Part shown: piece by piece, positions 16,018 to 24,360 of the stretch
Position numbering within the stretch: the stretch's first letter is position 1
How the letters are laid out: every line of letters starts with the position of its first letter
Source: Rhizobium rosettiformans W3
Lineage (GTDB): Bacteria; Pseudomonadota; Alphaproteobacteria; Rhizobiales; Rhizobiaceae
Length of the DNA: 46,371 nucleotides
NCBI RefSeq assembly: GCF_004912135.1
Contig: NZ_STGU01000020.1
Location: 1-46,371, forward strand
Reading direction: 5' to 3'
Position numbers and translations under genes: made by a program
Notes under the pieces: generated by a model
What the model saw: the letters and a program-made list of their open reading frames with translations, nothing else
What the model was told of the DNA's origin: nothing
Databases searched by the model: none

Positions 16018-16551
16018 CATCGGATGGCAGCTTTTGGCGCTTTGTTGCCGTCAAATGTTGCAGCGATAGCTTTCGGAATGGCGCACCGCGCCTGGTCAAC
16101 GTGCGATGAAGACATCGCTTGCGTTGCATTTTCAGGAATAGCTGAGTGTTAGACCCTATCGATCTCGAATTTCTGCACTCTCGCTCTATTTCAGCCATCA
16201 GACAATAACAGTAAAGGTCGTTATTGTTCGGAAGCCAGCAGACCGGAACCGGCGGATGGAAGTCATCCGCGCAGACGGGCAGTCAACGGACTGGAACGAA
16301 ACCTCTGCAACGGATGAGGAAGCCTGGGAAGAGTTCATCTACGTGTCTGAAACAGAAGGTATCTCGGTTTTCGAGTGAATTGCCGTCTGGTATTCAGGCC
16401 GCTGCCCAATCCATGAGACAATGGTTGTGAATGGTGACGGCGCGAACCGAGGCTTACGGCACGTGGCACATTCGTTGCGCAGGCGAACCTCCATAGTCTT
16501 GAGTAGGTGACAGCCGCCACCGGGCACCTGTGCCCCGGATGCAGAGTATTG
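16018..16551. other. Intergenic region with one possible short gene
   Basis: A short hairpin (GCGATG, AAGA, CATCGC at 16103-16118, followed by a T-rich stretch) may end the LysR transcript. A 40-codon open frame occurs at 16256-16378. Otherwise I see nothing recognisable up to the end of the siderophore-interacting protein gene. Confidence 0.4.
16256..16378 (+). CDS. Possible small acidic protein, 40 residues
   Basis: The frame reads MEVIRADGQSTDWNETSATD then EEAWEEFIYVSETEGISVFE and is highly acidic. The same frame stays open upstream to 16142 and reads protein-like just before the ATG (VKVVIVRKPADRNRR), so it may be the tail of a longer gene that lost its start. No family is recognised and no clear ribosome-binding site is present. 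Confidence 0.3.
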   Translation: MEVIRADGQSTDWNETSATDEEAWEEFIYVSETEGISVFE

Positions 16552-17649
16552 TCACGGGGCGACCCTGTCGGATGCCTTCTCCATCTCGTCTTCGGTTTTT
16601 CCTTTTCGCCAATAGGACACCACGAGATGCTGGTCCTTGCCAAGACCGCAGTCACTTCGCAGATAGCTCCGTATCGCTTTGAAACTTTCATACTCGCAGG
16701 CTGCCCAGACAAAGCATCTGGAGTGATCGTGTGGGAGTTGTGCCGCGCGGACGGCATCCGCGAGCAGTGTGGTCGTGCCCGCATCGGCGCCCTGCCGATG
16801 AAGCCATCGGACCTCGATGTGCGGGCCGGTCTGAATTATCTGTTCATCCTCCGCGCGATCGACCTCTAACAATACAAGCCCGCGTGCCGTCTCGGGCAGA
16901 AATTCCAGGATGCGCGCGATTGCAGGCAAGGCCGTCTCGTCGCCGGCGAGAAGATACCAGTCGGCCGGGCGTACGCTGAGCCCGCCCGGACCGATCATCC
17001 CGACAACGTCCCCGGCCTTCGCAGAGTTGGCGAAGCGCGCGCCCGGCCCTGCGTCAGCATGCACCACGAAATCAACGGCCAAGGTTCCCGCGCCGACGTC
17101 GATCGAGCGGATCGTGTATTTGCGCATCGTAGGCCGCGCGGCACCCTCCGGCCAGACGATGCGGCCATTGCCATCCACTCTGGGCCAGGCAGGTTTCGAG
17201 CCGGGCTGAGGAAAAGCAAGCCGCATATGAAGGTTGGTGTTGCTGGCAAAGCGGGCGAGATTGTCGCCTGAAAATACGACGCGCCGCATCGAGCGGCTGA
17301 TCTGCGTTGTCGAAACCACGGTGAGAATACAGAATTTCGGCAGGCTGGTCAGAGCGGCGTTCCTGCCGCTCCAGTCGATTTCGAGTTCCCGTTTGCTGAC
17401 GTAGGAAAGGCTACCGGTCAGCTCCAGCTTGATGCCGTTCAGGGATGCAAGGTCGGCTGCAGTCGCGTCCATGACGATCGCGTCACCATCGATGCGGAGC
17501 TCAGCCTCTCCGAAACGGAACTGTCCATGAATATCCTTCCCGCGACGTGTCACGGCAATGTCATGGACTTCCATGAGTTGTGCGAGCGCCTCCAGATGCT
17601 TTTCCGGCTCCGGCAGAAGGACACTCGCTCGAGAGGAAAGCTTCGTCAT
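16552..17649 (-). CDS. Siderophore-interacting protein with N-terminal DUF2218 domain
   Basis: This is a flavin-dependent ferric-siderophore reductase of the SIP family, about 365 residues, which releases iron from imported siderophores in the cytoplasm. Residues 1-100 form a DUF2218-like domain (LEALAQLMEVHDIAVTRRGK, then GQFRFGEAELRIDGDAIVM). The FAD-binding part follows, with RKYTIRSIDVGAGTLAVDFV carrying the Arg-x-Tyr-Thr flavin motif and GPGARFANSAKAGDVVGMIG. The C-terminal NAD(P)H part contains WYLLAGDETALPAIARILE and the late VWAACEYESFKAIRSYLR. The ATG at 17649 overlaps the stop of the preceding ABC ATPase in an ATGA, so the two were translated together. The upstream transporter gene has been truncated by an IS21 element, so expression may now depend on the IS. 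Confidence 0.9.
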   Translation of the reverse strand: MTKLSSRASVLLPEPEKHLEALAQLMEVHDIAVTRRGKDIHGQFRFGEAELRIDGDAIVMDATAADLASLNGIKLELTGSLSYVSKRELEIDWSGRNAALTSLPKFCILTVVSTTQISRSMRRVVFSGDNLARFASNTNLHMRLAFPQPGSKPAWPRVDGNGRIVWPEGAARPTMRKYTIRSIDVGAGTLAVDFVVHADAGPGARFANSAKAGDVVGMIGPGGLSVRPADWYLLAGDETALPAIARILEFLPETARGLVLLEVDRAEDEQIIQTGPHIEVRWLHRQGADAGTTTLLADAVRAAQLPHDHSRCFVWAACEYESFKAIRSYLRSDCGLGKDQHLVVSYWRKGKTEDEMEKASDRVAP

Positions 17650-17937
17650 CTGGCCAGATTCCCTTCTCTTGTCTTTCCTGATGTCGGCGACGCTTGACAT
17701 CCAGGATCGTGAGGCCTGATCAGGCCGTCTGTCATGATCTGGAGCCGCCCCTTGGAGCAATATTCCACACGGGCCGCGATACCGTACACGTCGGCGAGCA
17801 TTTGCGGTGTGATCGCCTCGACTGGCGTTCCCGCGATGTGCAGCCGGCCCTTGTCCAGCACGACGATACGGTCGGCCCATTGCGCGGCCAGCATAAGATC
17901 GTGCAGGACGATCACGACGACGCGCCCCTGGCGGGCG
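17646..17937 (-). pseudogene. Iron-siderophore ABC transporter ATPase, C-terminal fragment
   Basis: These are the last 97 or so codons of a FecE/FepC-type ATP-binding protein that powers ferric-siderophore import. From the IS21 boundary the frame reads ARQGRVVVIVLHDLMLAAQW, holding the conserved H-loop (HDL), then ADRIVVLDKGRLHIAGTPVE and PQMLADVYGIAARVEYCSKG, the classic tail of this subfamily. Walker A, signature and Walker B motifs are missing because everything upstream of 17937 is replaced by the IS21 element. The stop overlaps the ATG of the siderophore-interacting protein. The rest of the transporter (binding protein, permeases) is absent from the window, so the uptake system is broken here. 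Confidence 0.88.
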
Positions 17938-18070
17938 TGTCAACGGCGGAGTAAAAACCGGCCATGGGGCGGAGCAAAAGTCGGCCACTATGGCGCCGGC
18001 CTGAGACGGCCGGGAGGGCGTAGCCCGAGCGGGGGTCTTAGGCCGGCGCGGCGATTTTTTGAGGGGAGTT

Positions 18071-18829
18071 TTAGCAGGCCTTTCGGGCGCGACTTTGAGC
18101 GAGACGATAGCTTTCGCCGTTCATCTCGAGGATGTTGACGTGGTGGGTGATGCGATCGAGCAGTGCGCCGGTGAGACGTTCGGACCCCAGTGTTTCCGTC
18201 CATTCGTCGAAAGGCAGATTGCTGGTGATCAGGGTGGCACCACGCTCGTAGCGTTGCGAGATCAGCTCGAACAGCAATTCCGCCCCGGTCTTTGATAGTG
18301 GCACAAATCCCAGCTCATCGATGATCAGCAGCTTGTAGGCGGCCATCTGCTTCTGGAACCGGAGCAGACGCCGCTCGTCACGCGCCTCCATCATCTCGCT
18401 GACCAGGGCCGCCGCCGTGGTGAAGCCGACGGACAGGCCCTTCTGGCAGGCGGCCAGGCCGAGACCGAGTGCGACATGCGTCTTTCCCGTGCCGCTCGGG
18501 CCCAGCGCAATGACGTTCTCGCGGCGCTCGATCCATTCGCAACGGGAAAGCTCTAGCACCTGCATCTTGTTCAGCTTGGGGATGGCTGTGAAGTCGAAGC
18601 TGTCGAGGCTTTTGACGACCGGGAACTTGGCCGCCTTGATCCGACGTTCGACCTTGCGGCGGTCCCGCTCGATCATCTCCCGTTCAGCAAGCCGGAACAG
18701 GTAGCCGACATGATCGACGCCTTCGGTGGCGCATAGCCGGGCCAGCTTCTGGTGCTCGCGCTGGAAGGTCGGCAGCTTGAGGGTTTTGAGATAGTGGCCA
18801 AGCAGGATCTCTGGCGCGTCGCTGCTCAT
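18071..18829 (-). CDS. istB: IS21-family helper ATPase IstB
   Basis: This is the AAA+ ATPase that assists IstA and helps choose the target. Its length, 252 residues, is normal. The Walker A motif is ALGPSGTGKTH at about residues 109-119, the Walker B region is LLIIDELGFVPLS, and LITSNLPFDEWTETLGSERL followed by ALLDRITHHVNILEMNGES is the sensor region typical of IstB. Its start overlaps the istA stop by four bases (ATGA), the usual coupling in IS21 elements. No defects are seen. Confidence 0.95.
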   Translation of the reverse strand: MSSDAPEILLGHYLKTLKLPTFQREHQKLARLCATEGVDHVGYLFRLAEREMIERDRRKVERRIKAAKFPVVKSLDSFDFTAIPKLNKMQVLELSRCEWIERRENVIALGPSGTGKTHVALGLGLAACQKGLSVGFTTAAALVSEMMEARDERRLLRFQKQMAAYKLLIIDELGFVPLSKTGAELLFELISQRYERGATLITSNLPFDEWTETLGSERLTGALLDRITHHVNILEMNGESYRLAQSRARKAC

Positions 18830-20322
18830 GCCGCTTCTCCCGCATCAGATGACAGGAGGCGCATATACGCCTTTGCTGACGTCTTCTCGACAGTCGCCGT
18901 CGGCAGGTAGGGATAGATCGCCAGATCCAACCGCGGCGGCCGGCGCTCGACCCGGCACAGGATCAGATGCTTGACCGCATCGAAGCCGATCGCGCCGAGC
19001 TGTATCGCCTGCTTCACCGCTGCATGTAGATCGGCAAGGTCGAAGCTTTCCAGCAGGCGCAGAACCTGCACGTATTCTCGCCGCCCATGTTTGGCCATGC
19101 GGCCTTCCATCAGCCGGCGCAGCGTCGCGAACTCGTCTGGCAGATCCCAGCCCTGCAATGGAGCCGCCTGATCCAGAGAATTGATCTTCCGCTCGATCAG
19201 CGGCAGGTAATGGACGGGATCGAAGACGACGTCTTCCCGTTCCCAGCATCGCGGATGACGCGCGATGATCTCGCCGCGGCAGCCGATCACCACCTGATCG
19301 ACATAGCCCCGGACCCAGACGTCCTGATGGCCGTAGGCGACCGGTACGGAATAGTCGTTCGTCTTGTAGCGCACCAGCGACTGGGCTGTCACAACAGCGC
19401 TGGCCTGGTCGCAGGCATCAAACGGCGACGCCGGCAAGGGACGCATGGCCGCAAGATCGCGCTGCAGCCGTTCGCCAATCGTCTCGCTCTCGCCCCGCAG
19501 CTTGTCGCGCTGGCGTTTGCGGCACTGCTCTTCCAGAAAAGCATTGAACGCATCCCATGTCGCAAACCGCGGGATCGGCACCATGAAGTTGCGTCGGGCA
19601 TATCCGACAAGACCCTCGACATTCCCCTTGTCGTTGCCCTTTCCCGGCCGCCCATAGCGATCCCGGATCAGGTAGTGGGACAGGAAGCCGCTGAACAGCG
19701 CTGCCCGCTTGCGTGTGCCGTCGGGCAGGATCTTTGCGACAAGGCAACGGTCGTTGTCATAGACGATCGACTGCGGCACGGCCCCGAAGAACGCAAAGGC
19801 GTGGACATGACCATCCACCCAGGCTTCGGCCACTGCCGCCGGATAGGCACGCACATAACATCCGTCGCTATGAGGAAGATCCAGCACAAAGAAGCGAGCT
19901 TTCTGCTCGACGCCGCCGATCACCACCGTCGCCTCGCCGAAATCGGCCTGCGCATGGCCCGGTGGATGCGACAGCGGCACAAACACCTCCTGGCGGCGTT
20001 GATCCCGCTCGCGCATATAATCCTTGATGATCGTGTAGCCGCCGGTGAAGCCGCACTCGTCACGAAGCCGGTCGAACACCCGTTTGGCAGTATGCCGCTG
20101 CTTGCGCGGCATCACCATGTCAGCTTCCAGCCACTGCTCGATCGTCGAAACGAATGCATCCAGCTTCGGACGCCGGATCGGCGAACGTCGCTGATAGCCG
20201 GGCGGTGTCGAATACGACAGCATCTTGGCCACGCTGTCGCGCGATACGTTGAAATGCTTTGCTGCCTGACGCTGCGTCATCCCTTCGGAAACAGCCAGGC
20301 GAACCCTCAAATAAAGTTCCAC
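18826..20322 (-). CDS. istA: IS21-family transposase IstA
   Basis: This is the DDE transposase of 498 residues. The N-terminal helix-turn-helix is LAVSEGMTQRQAAKHFNVSR followed by DSVAKMLSYSTPPGYQRR. The retroviral-integrase-like core contains HAQADFGEATVVIGG (first Asp), AVPQSIVYDNDRCLVAKIL (second Asp) and GNVEGLVGYARRNFMVP (Glu). The C-terminal region is typical of IS21. The gene is complete, is coupled to istB, and its start lies about 120 bases inside the right end of the element, where repeats bind the protein. Confidence 0.95.
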   Translation of the reverse strand: MELYLRVRLAVSEGMTQRQAAKHFNVSRDSVAKMLSYSTPPGYQRRSPIRRPKLDAFVSTIEQWLEADMVMPRKQRHTAKRVFDRLRDECGFTGGYTIIKDYMRERDQRRQEVFVPLSHPPGHAQADFGEATVVIGGVEQKARFFVLDLPHSDGCYVRAYPAAVAEAWVDGHVHAFAFFGAVPQSIVYDNDRCLVAKILPDGTRKRAALFSGFLSHYLIRDRYGRPGKGNDKGNVEGLVGYARRNFMVPIPRFATWDAFNAFLEEQCRKRQRDKLRGESETIGERLQRDLAAMRPLPASPFDACDQASAVVTAQSLVRYKTNDYSVPVAYGHQDVWVRGYVDQVVIGCRGEIIARHPRCWEREDVVFDPVHYLPLIERKINSLDQAAPLQGWDLPDEFATLRRLMEGRMAKHGRREYVQVLRLLESFDLADLHAAVKQAIQLGAIGFDAVKHLILCRVERRPPRLDLAIYPYLPTATVEKTSAKAYMRLLSSDAGEAA

Positions 20323-20369
20323 GGTGTAGATCCCCTGTCCCTCCTGCGATCATTGCAGAAAGGAAATAG

Positions 20370-22787
20370 GTGGCCGGATTTTACTCCGCCCGCGGACGGA
20401 CTATTCCGCCGCTACCGTGGCCGACTTTTCCACCGCCGCTCTCATATTTGAACGTCGGACAGATCTACCTATCGGCGAATCCGCTGCTGCGCGAAAAGTT
20501 GGCGGTCGATCATATCAAGCCGCGCCTGCTCGGGCATTGGGGTACGTCGCCGGGCCTGAACCTGATTTATGCCCATATGAACCGGCTGATCAAGAAATAC
20601 GATCTCAACACGTTATACATGGCCGGCCCCGGACACGGCGGACCTGCTCTCGTCGCCAACGTCTATCTCGAAGGCAGCTACACGGAATTCTATCCGGAGG
20701 TGACCCAGGACGAAGCCGGCTTGCTTCGTCTCTTCCGACAGTTTTCGACGCCGGGCGGGATACCCAGCCATGTCAGCGTCCCGACACCCGGTTCGATCCA
20801 TGAGGGCGGCGAACTTGGCTATGTGCTCGTCCATGCCTTCGGCGCCGTCATGGATAACCCGGATCTTCTCGTCACCGCGGTTGTCGGCGACGGTGAGGCA
20901 GAGACCGGGCCGCTGGCCGGCAGCTGGAAAAGCATCGACTTCATCAATCCGACCCGCGACGGCGCCGTGCTGCCGATCCTGCATCTCAATGGCTATAAGA
21001 TTGCCGGCCCGACGGTGTTTGCTCGGCATAGTGACGAGGATCTCGCCAAATTCTTCGAAGGCCAGGGGTACGAGCCGCATTTCGTCGAGGGCGATGTGCC
21101 GGACATCGTGCATCAGACGTTCGCGACAACACTGGAAGCGGCCGTGGTTAGGATCCGAGAGATCCAGACATCTGCGCGCTCGGGTCAGACCAGCGGGCGA
21201 CCGCGCTGGCCGATGATCGTGCTGCGCACACCGAAGGGCTGGACCGGGCCGAAGATCGTTGACGGGGTGCCAGTCGAGGGGACGTTCCGCGCTCATCAAG
21301 TTCCGGTTTCCGAAGTCCTGACAAAGCCGGACCATCTGCGCATTCTCGAGGACTGGATGCGCAGTTACAAGCCGGAAGAGCTGTTTGACGACAACGGCGC
21401 GTTCCGCGCTGAGTATGCCGCGCTTTCTCCCGCAGGCGATCGGCGCATGGGGGCAACCCCCCACGCAAACGGGGGAAAGTTATCCGTTCCGTTGAACCTG
21501 CCGCATTTCGAAGACTATGCGTTCAAATTCGACCAGCGCGCAACCCAACGGACTGGCTCCACAGCGCGTCTGGGCGAATATCTCCGCGACATCTACAAAA
21601 GCAATCCCGATAATTTTCGGCTGTTTTGCCCTGACGAGACAAACTCCAATCGCCTCGGCGCCGTCTTCGAGGTCTCCGACCGCTGCCTGGTCAGCGATAT
21701 TCTGCCCAACGACGATCATATCTCGGCGGAAGGCCGGGTGATGGAGGTGCTGAGCGAGCATTGCTGCCATGGATGGCTGGAAGGCTATACCTTGACCGGT
21801 CGGCATGGCCTGTTCGCTACCTATGAGGCATTTGCCATGGTGGTGGATTCCATGTCGATGCAGCACGGCAAGTGGATGGAGCATGCCAAGCATGTGCCGT
21901 GGCGGGCCGACATTCCCTCCCTGAACTATCTGCTGACATCGACCTGCTGGAGAAACGACCATAATGGTTTCAGCCACCAGGGGCCGGGTTTCATCGACAC
22001 CGTGATCCATCGAAAGCCAGCGGTCGCCCGCGTTTATCTGCCGCCGGATGCCAATTGCCTGCTCTCGGTCGCCGATCACTGCTTCCGCAGTCATAATTAT
22101 CTCAATCTGATCGTCATCGACAAGCAGCCGCAGTTACAGTGGCTGACGATGGAGGAAGCGAAGGCGCATTGCGCCAAGGGCGCCGGCGTCTGGGACATGT
22201 ACAGTAACCAACCGGGGGAGCCGGACGTGGTCTTGGCCTGCGCAGGGGATATCCCGACGCAAGAGACCATCGCTGCCGCCTGGATTCTGCGCGAACTCGC
22301 GCCGGATCTGAAAGTCCGCGTGGTAAATATCGTCGACCTGATGCGGCTTTGCCCGGCCGATCGCCATCCGCATGGCATGAGCGATACCGAGTTCACCGAG
22401 ATCTTTACAACCACCGCGCCGGTCATCTTTGCCTTCCACGGCTATCCCGGTGTCATCCACGATCTGTTGCATGGGCGGCAGGCGCATGATCGCTTCCATG
22501 TGCGCGGCTATCAGGAAGAAGGCACGACGACGACGCCCTTCGACATGGTAGTGCTCAACAAGATCAGTCGGCTGCATCTCTGCCTCGACGTTATGCGCTA
22601 TGTCCCGGGCATGCTAGAAAACAATGCCGATCTCGCCGCACATTGCACCGGAATGCTTCGCGAGCATGAGACCTATATCCGCCAGCATTTCGACGACCTA
22701 CCGGAAATCAGGGATTGGGTTTGGTCGGATCATCTGCCATCCCCAACACAGCCGAACGAGCAGCCGGGAGCCGACCGTACTCCTTAG
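20370..22787 (+). CDS. xfp: Xylulose-5-phosphate/fructose-6-phosphate phosphoketolase with IS-derived N-terminus
   Basis: This thiamine-diphosphate enzyme splits xylulose-5-phosphate (and often fructose-6-phosphate) with phosphate to acetyl-phosphate and a sugar phosphate. The family pattern starts at YLNVGQIYLSANPLLRE and continues with HIKPRLLGHWGTSPGLN, MAGPGHGGPA, the cofactor motif VVGDGEAETGPLAGSW, GYKIAGPTVFAR, SHQGPGFID and a normal C-terminus. The native first 25-35 residues are missing: the IS21 element ends at 20444 and YLNV starts at the next base. The frame remains open into the IS, where a GTG at 20370 is preceded by AAGGAA about six bases upstream, so a chimeric protein of 805 residues starting MAGFYSARGRTIPPL may be made. 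No acetate kinase gene accompanies it. Identity is certain; activity of the chimera is not. Confidence 0.85.
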   Translation: MAGFYSARGRTIPPLPWPTFPPPLSYLNVGQIYLSANPLLREKLAVDHIKPRLLGHWGTSPGLNLIYAHMNRLIKKYDLNTLYMAGPGHGGPALVANVYLEGSYTEFYPEVTQDEAGLLRLFRQFSTPGGIPSHVSVPTPGSIHEGGELGYVLVHAFGAVMDNPDLLVTAVVGDGEAETGPLAGSWKSIDFINPTRDGAVLPILHLNGYKIAGPTVFARHSDEDLAKFFEGQGYEPHFVEGDVPDIVHQTFATTLEAAVVRIREIQTSARSGQTSGRPRWPMIVLRTPKGWTGPKIVDGVPVEGTFRAHQVPVSEVLTKPDHLRILEDWMRSYKPEELFDDNGAFRAEYAALSPAGDRRMGATPHANGGKLSVPLNLPHFEDYAFKFDQRATQRTGSTARLGEYLRDIYKSNPDNFRLFCPDETNSNRLGAVFEVSDRCLVSDILPNDDHISAEGRVMEVLSEHCCHGWLEGYTLTGRHGLFATYEAFAMVVDSMSMQHGKWMEHAKHVPWRADIPSLNYLLTSTCWRNDHNGFSHQGPGFIDTVIHRKPAVARVYLPPDANCLLSVADHCFRSHNYLNLIVIDKQPQLQWLTMEEAKAHCAKGAGVWDMYSNQPGEPDVVLACAGDIPTQETIAAAWILRELAPDLKVRVVNIVDLMRLCPADRHPHGMSDTEFTEIFTTTAPVIFAFHGYPGVIHDLLHGRQAHDRFHVRGYQEEGTTTTPFDMVVLNKISRLHLCLDVMRYVPGMLENNADLAAHCTGMLREHETYIRQHFDDLPEIRDWVWSDHLPSPTQPNEQPGADRTP

Positions 22788-22975
22788 GCATCGTGGTGAG
22801 AGGAACCCGTTGCTCACGCTCGCAACCGGCGTCCGATAGCAAAATATTAACCATCGCACAGGCTAACATGAGCCTGCGCGGCAGGTATTGCGTCCGCGTA
22901 TCCAACAACCTCGAACATAAGGGCTGTTCGCGGGTTATGGGACGTCTTATGTGCTTCACAGATTGACAAAACACG

Positions 22976-23060
22976 CGGCTGTTCGGCGCATCCTGTCGGA
23001 CGTGATCATTGTTCGCCTTGCTATAAGGCGCCGATGTTCGCACTTATGGCCGAACAGCCG
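22976..23060. repeat. Perfect 12-bp inverted repeat enclosing 61 bases
   Basis: CGGCTGTTCGGC at 22976-22987 is exactly complementary to GCCGAACAGCCG at 23049-23060. The enclosed part contains a smaller dyad (CCTT, GCTAT, AAGG). It could be a small nonautonomous element, a structured RNA or a protein-binding site; nothing identifies it further. Confidence 0.5.
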
Positions 23061-23131
23061 ATCTGCATCGATATCTTGCATTCTGACGTGGCGATACTTC
23101 GCGCTCTGGTTAACAAAATGTCACCAATAGG

Positions 23132-23470
23132 ATGACGAACGCTTCCGATGCATGTAATTCACCGCTTCGAGAGTTTGTTCGGTTATGTCGAGTCGTCATG
23201 CAAATATTCGAGTCTATTCTTACGCTTGTGGCTGTCTTTGCCCCAATCTACCTGTTTTTCCGCTGGGTGAGCTACGACACAGAAAGAGCAAGCGGGACGG
23301 TAACAAGACCAGCCTCCAGTATCCATGAAATTTCATTTACAACAGACGACATGGCGGCTGTACCGGTGGCGCGAAAAGCCAGCGCTCAACCCTCTGGCCT
23401 TGACAAACGCAACGCGCCGGCACCCAGGCGGCGACCGTCAATGTGTCTGCGTCATCGACGGTATGGTTGA
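23132..23470 (+). CDS. Possible small membrane protein
   Basis: This open frame of 112 codons contains one strong membrane segment, MQIFESILTLVAVFAPIYLF, followed by a polar stretch RWVSYDTERASGTVTRPASS. The second half is basic and irregular and may be non-coding. The start is uncertain: the ATG at 23132 has a weak AGG, and an ATG at 23198 begins directly at the membrane segment. No family is recognised. Confidence 0.3.
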   Translation: MTNASDACNSPLREFVRLCRVVMQIFESILTLVAVFAPIYLFFRWVSYDTERASGTVTRPASSIHEISFTTDDMAAVPVARKASAQPSGLDKRNAPAPRRRPSMCLRHRRYG

Positions 23471-23725
23471 TGCCTTCTGTTTCCCTTCGAATTTTCCATT
23501 TACCAGCGCTTTACCTGCCCCAATTGCCTCTGTTCGCCCGAACCTTATCAAGTCCTTCAATCAGACCGCAGATTTTAGTAAGGATCAAAATCGGCTCCTT
23601 CGTTCAGGTTCCGAATACAGTGCCCTGCCGGAAGTTCTATTATCCCCGGACTATCCGCGATCTTTGTCTCGATCCCCTCACCAGTATACACACAGTTGCG
23701 AGATTGCCATATCCTTGGAGGGGGC

Positions 23726-23923
23726 TTATGCAGGAAGAGAATTCAGCTTTTCTACCAATTCGGTTCCCTGCTGCTCGTCAAGACCGACGATGAGGCGGTG
23801 TTCCCGTTCGCTTCCAACGATGTGTCTATCCACAATCGACCAGGAACCATCCGGTTCTCGAAAAAGAAAATAGCGATCGCGGCTTTTTTCATTTTCCAAG
23901 GCAATTCCTTCCGAATCTCGCAT
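23726..23923 (-). CDS. Possible small protein, 65 residues
   Basis: The frame reads MRDSEGIALENEKSRDRYFL and continues FREPDGSWSIVDRHIVGSER, ending GTELVEKLNSLPA. The balanced composition and the pattern of alternating charged and aromatic residues look protein-like, unlike the other frames here. It is flanked by non-coding DNA and lacks a strong ribosome-binding site. The function is unknown. Confidence 0.4.
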   Translation of the reverse strand: MRDSEGIALENEKSRDRYFLFREPDGSWSIVDRHIVGSEREHRLIVGLDEQQGTELVEKLNSLPA

Positions 23924-23928
23924 GGCTG

Positions 23929-24042
23929 ATGTTACTGCTCGCGAAAGTAACAGAAAGTAATGAAGACGGTTTGCACTTTTCCACCGCAGCCGGCCAAATA
24001 GACGAAATCCGAGCCGGAATGGCTACGGAGCTGAAAGATTGA
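23929..24042 (+). CDS. Possible small protein, 37 residues
   Basis: The frame MLLLAKVTESNEDGLHFSTA then AGQIDEIRAGMATELKD is followed by TGA. It is acidic and soluble after the first residues. It may be genuine or a leftover of a longer gene. No ribosome-binding site is convincing, and I know no family for it. Confidence 0.25.
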   Translation: MLLLAKVTESNEDGLHFSTAAGQIDEIRAGMATELKD

Positions 24043-24360
24043 TAAATACAATGACTATTCCGTCCCGGCTTTGAGCAAGTTGATCGTTTTCGATAGAGCC
24101 TATTGCGGTCGCCGGCGCGAATACGCCTGAATGATTCTAAGAAAATAGCATTGCCGACTGGAATGGATCCGAAGAAGATCCGCCCCCACCGAAAAAAGCG
24201 CTTCATGTTGAAGGCCTGACAGCGCCCGCTGCAAGGTGAATTCGCTGAAATCTGATTTGCTGATGAGGCCCCTTTGCCATTAATGGGAAAGAGGGTGTCT
24301 GGAAATCTGGTGTCTATGAGCGCTCAGTACCATAGCGTCTCGCCGCGTAGCTCCAAGATT

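Larger units (their letters stand above)
17938..20444 (-). mobile_element. IS21-family insertion sequence
   Basis: This 2.5-kb element carries istA and istB and has multiple terminal repeats. The left end reads TGTCAACGGCGGAGTAAAAA and has a second copy GGCGGAGCAAAAGTCGGCCA at about 17970. The right end, on the minus strand, reads TGAGAGCGGCGGTGGAAAAG and has an inner GGCGGAGTAAAATCCGGCC. These internal repeats are typical IS21 transposase-binding sites. The flanks GGGCG and TATTT do not form a target duplication, and they belong to unrelated genes (an ABC ATPase and a phosphoketolase). The element therefore probably marks a recombination or deletion junction. Confidence 0.9.
22788..24360. 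other. Long gene-poor region between phosphoketolase and beta-oxidation genes
   Basis: About 1.6 kb shows no recognised gene. It holds a perfect 12-bp inverted repeat (22976-23060), three short open frames listed separately, and a dyad around CCATTAATGG at about 24269-24296 that could end the MaoC transcript arriving from the right. The composition is AT-richer than the flanking operons, as expected of decayed or recently joined DNA. Confidence 0.45.

Noticed and set aside
16518..16540. Hairpin CCGGGCAC/GTGCCCCGG as terminator of the siderophore-interacting protein gene
   Set aside because: The stem has a bulge and no T-run follows on the minus strand, so I could not support a terminator call.
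19087..20451. Plus-strand open frame of 454 codons inside the IS21 element
   Set aside because: It is antisense to istA, which has the DDE motifs.
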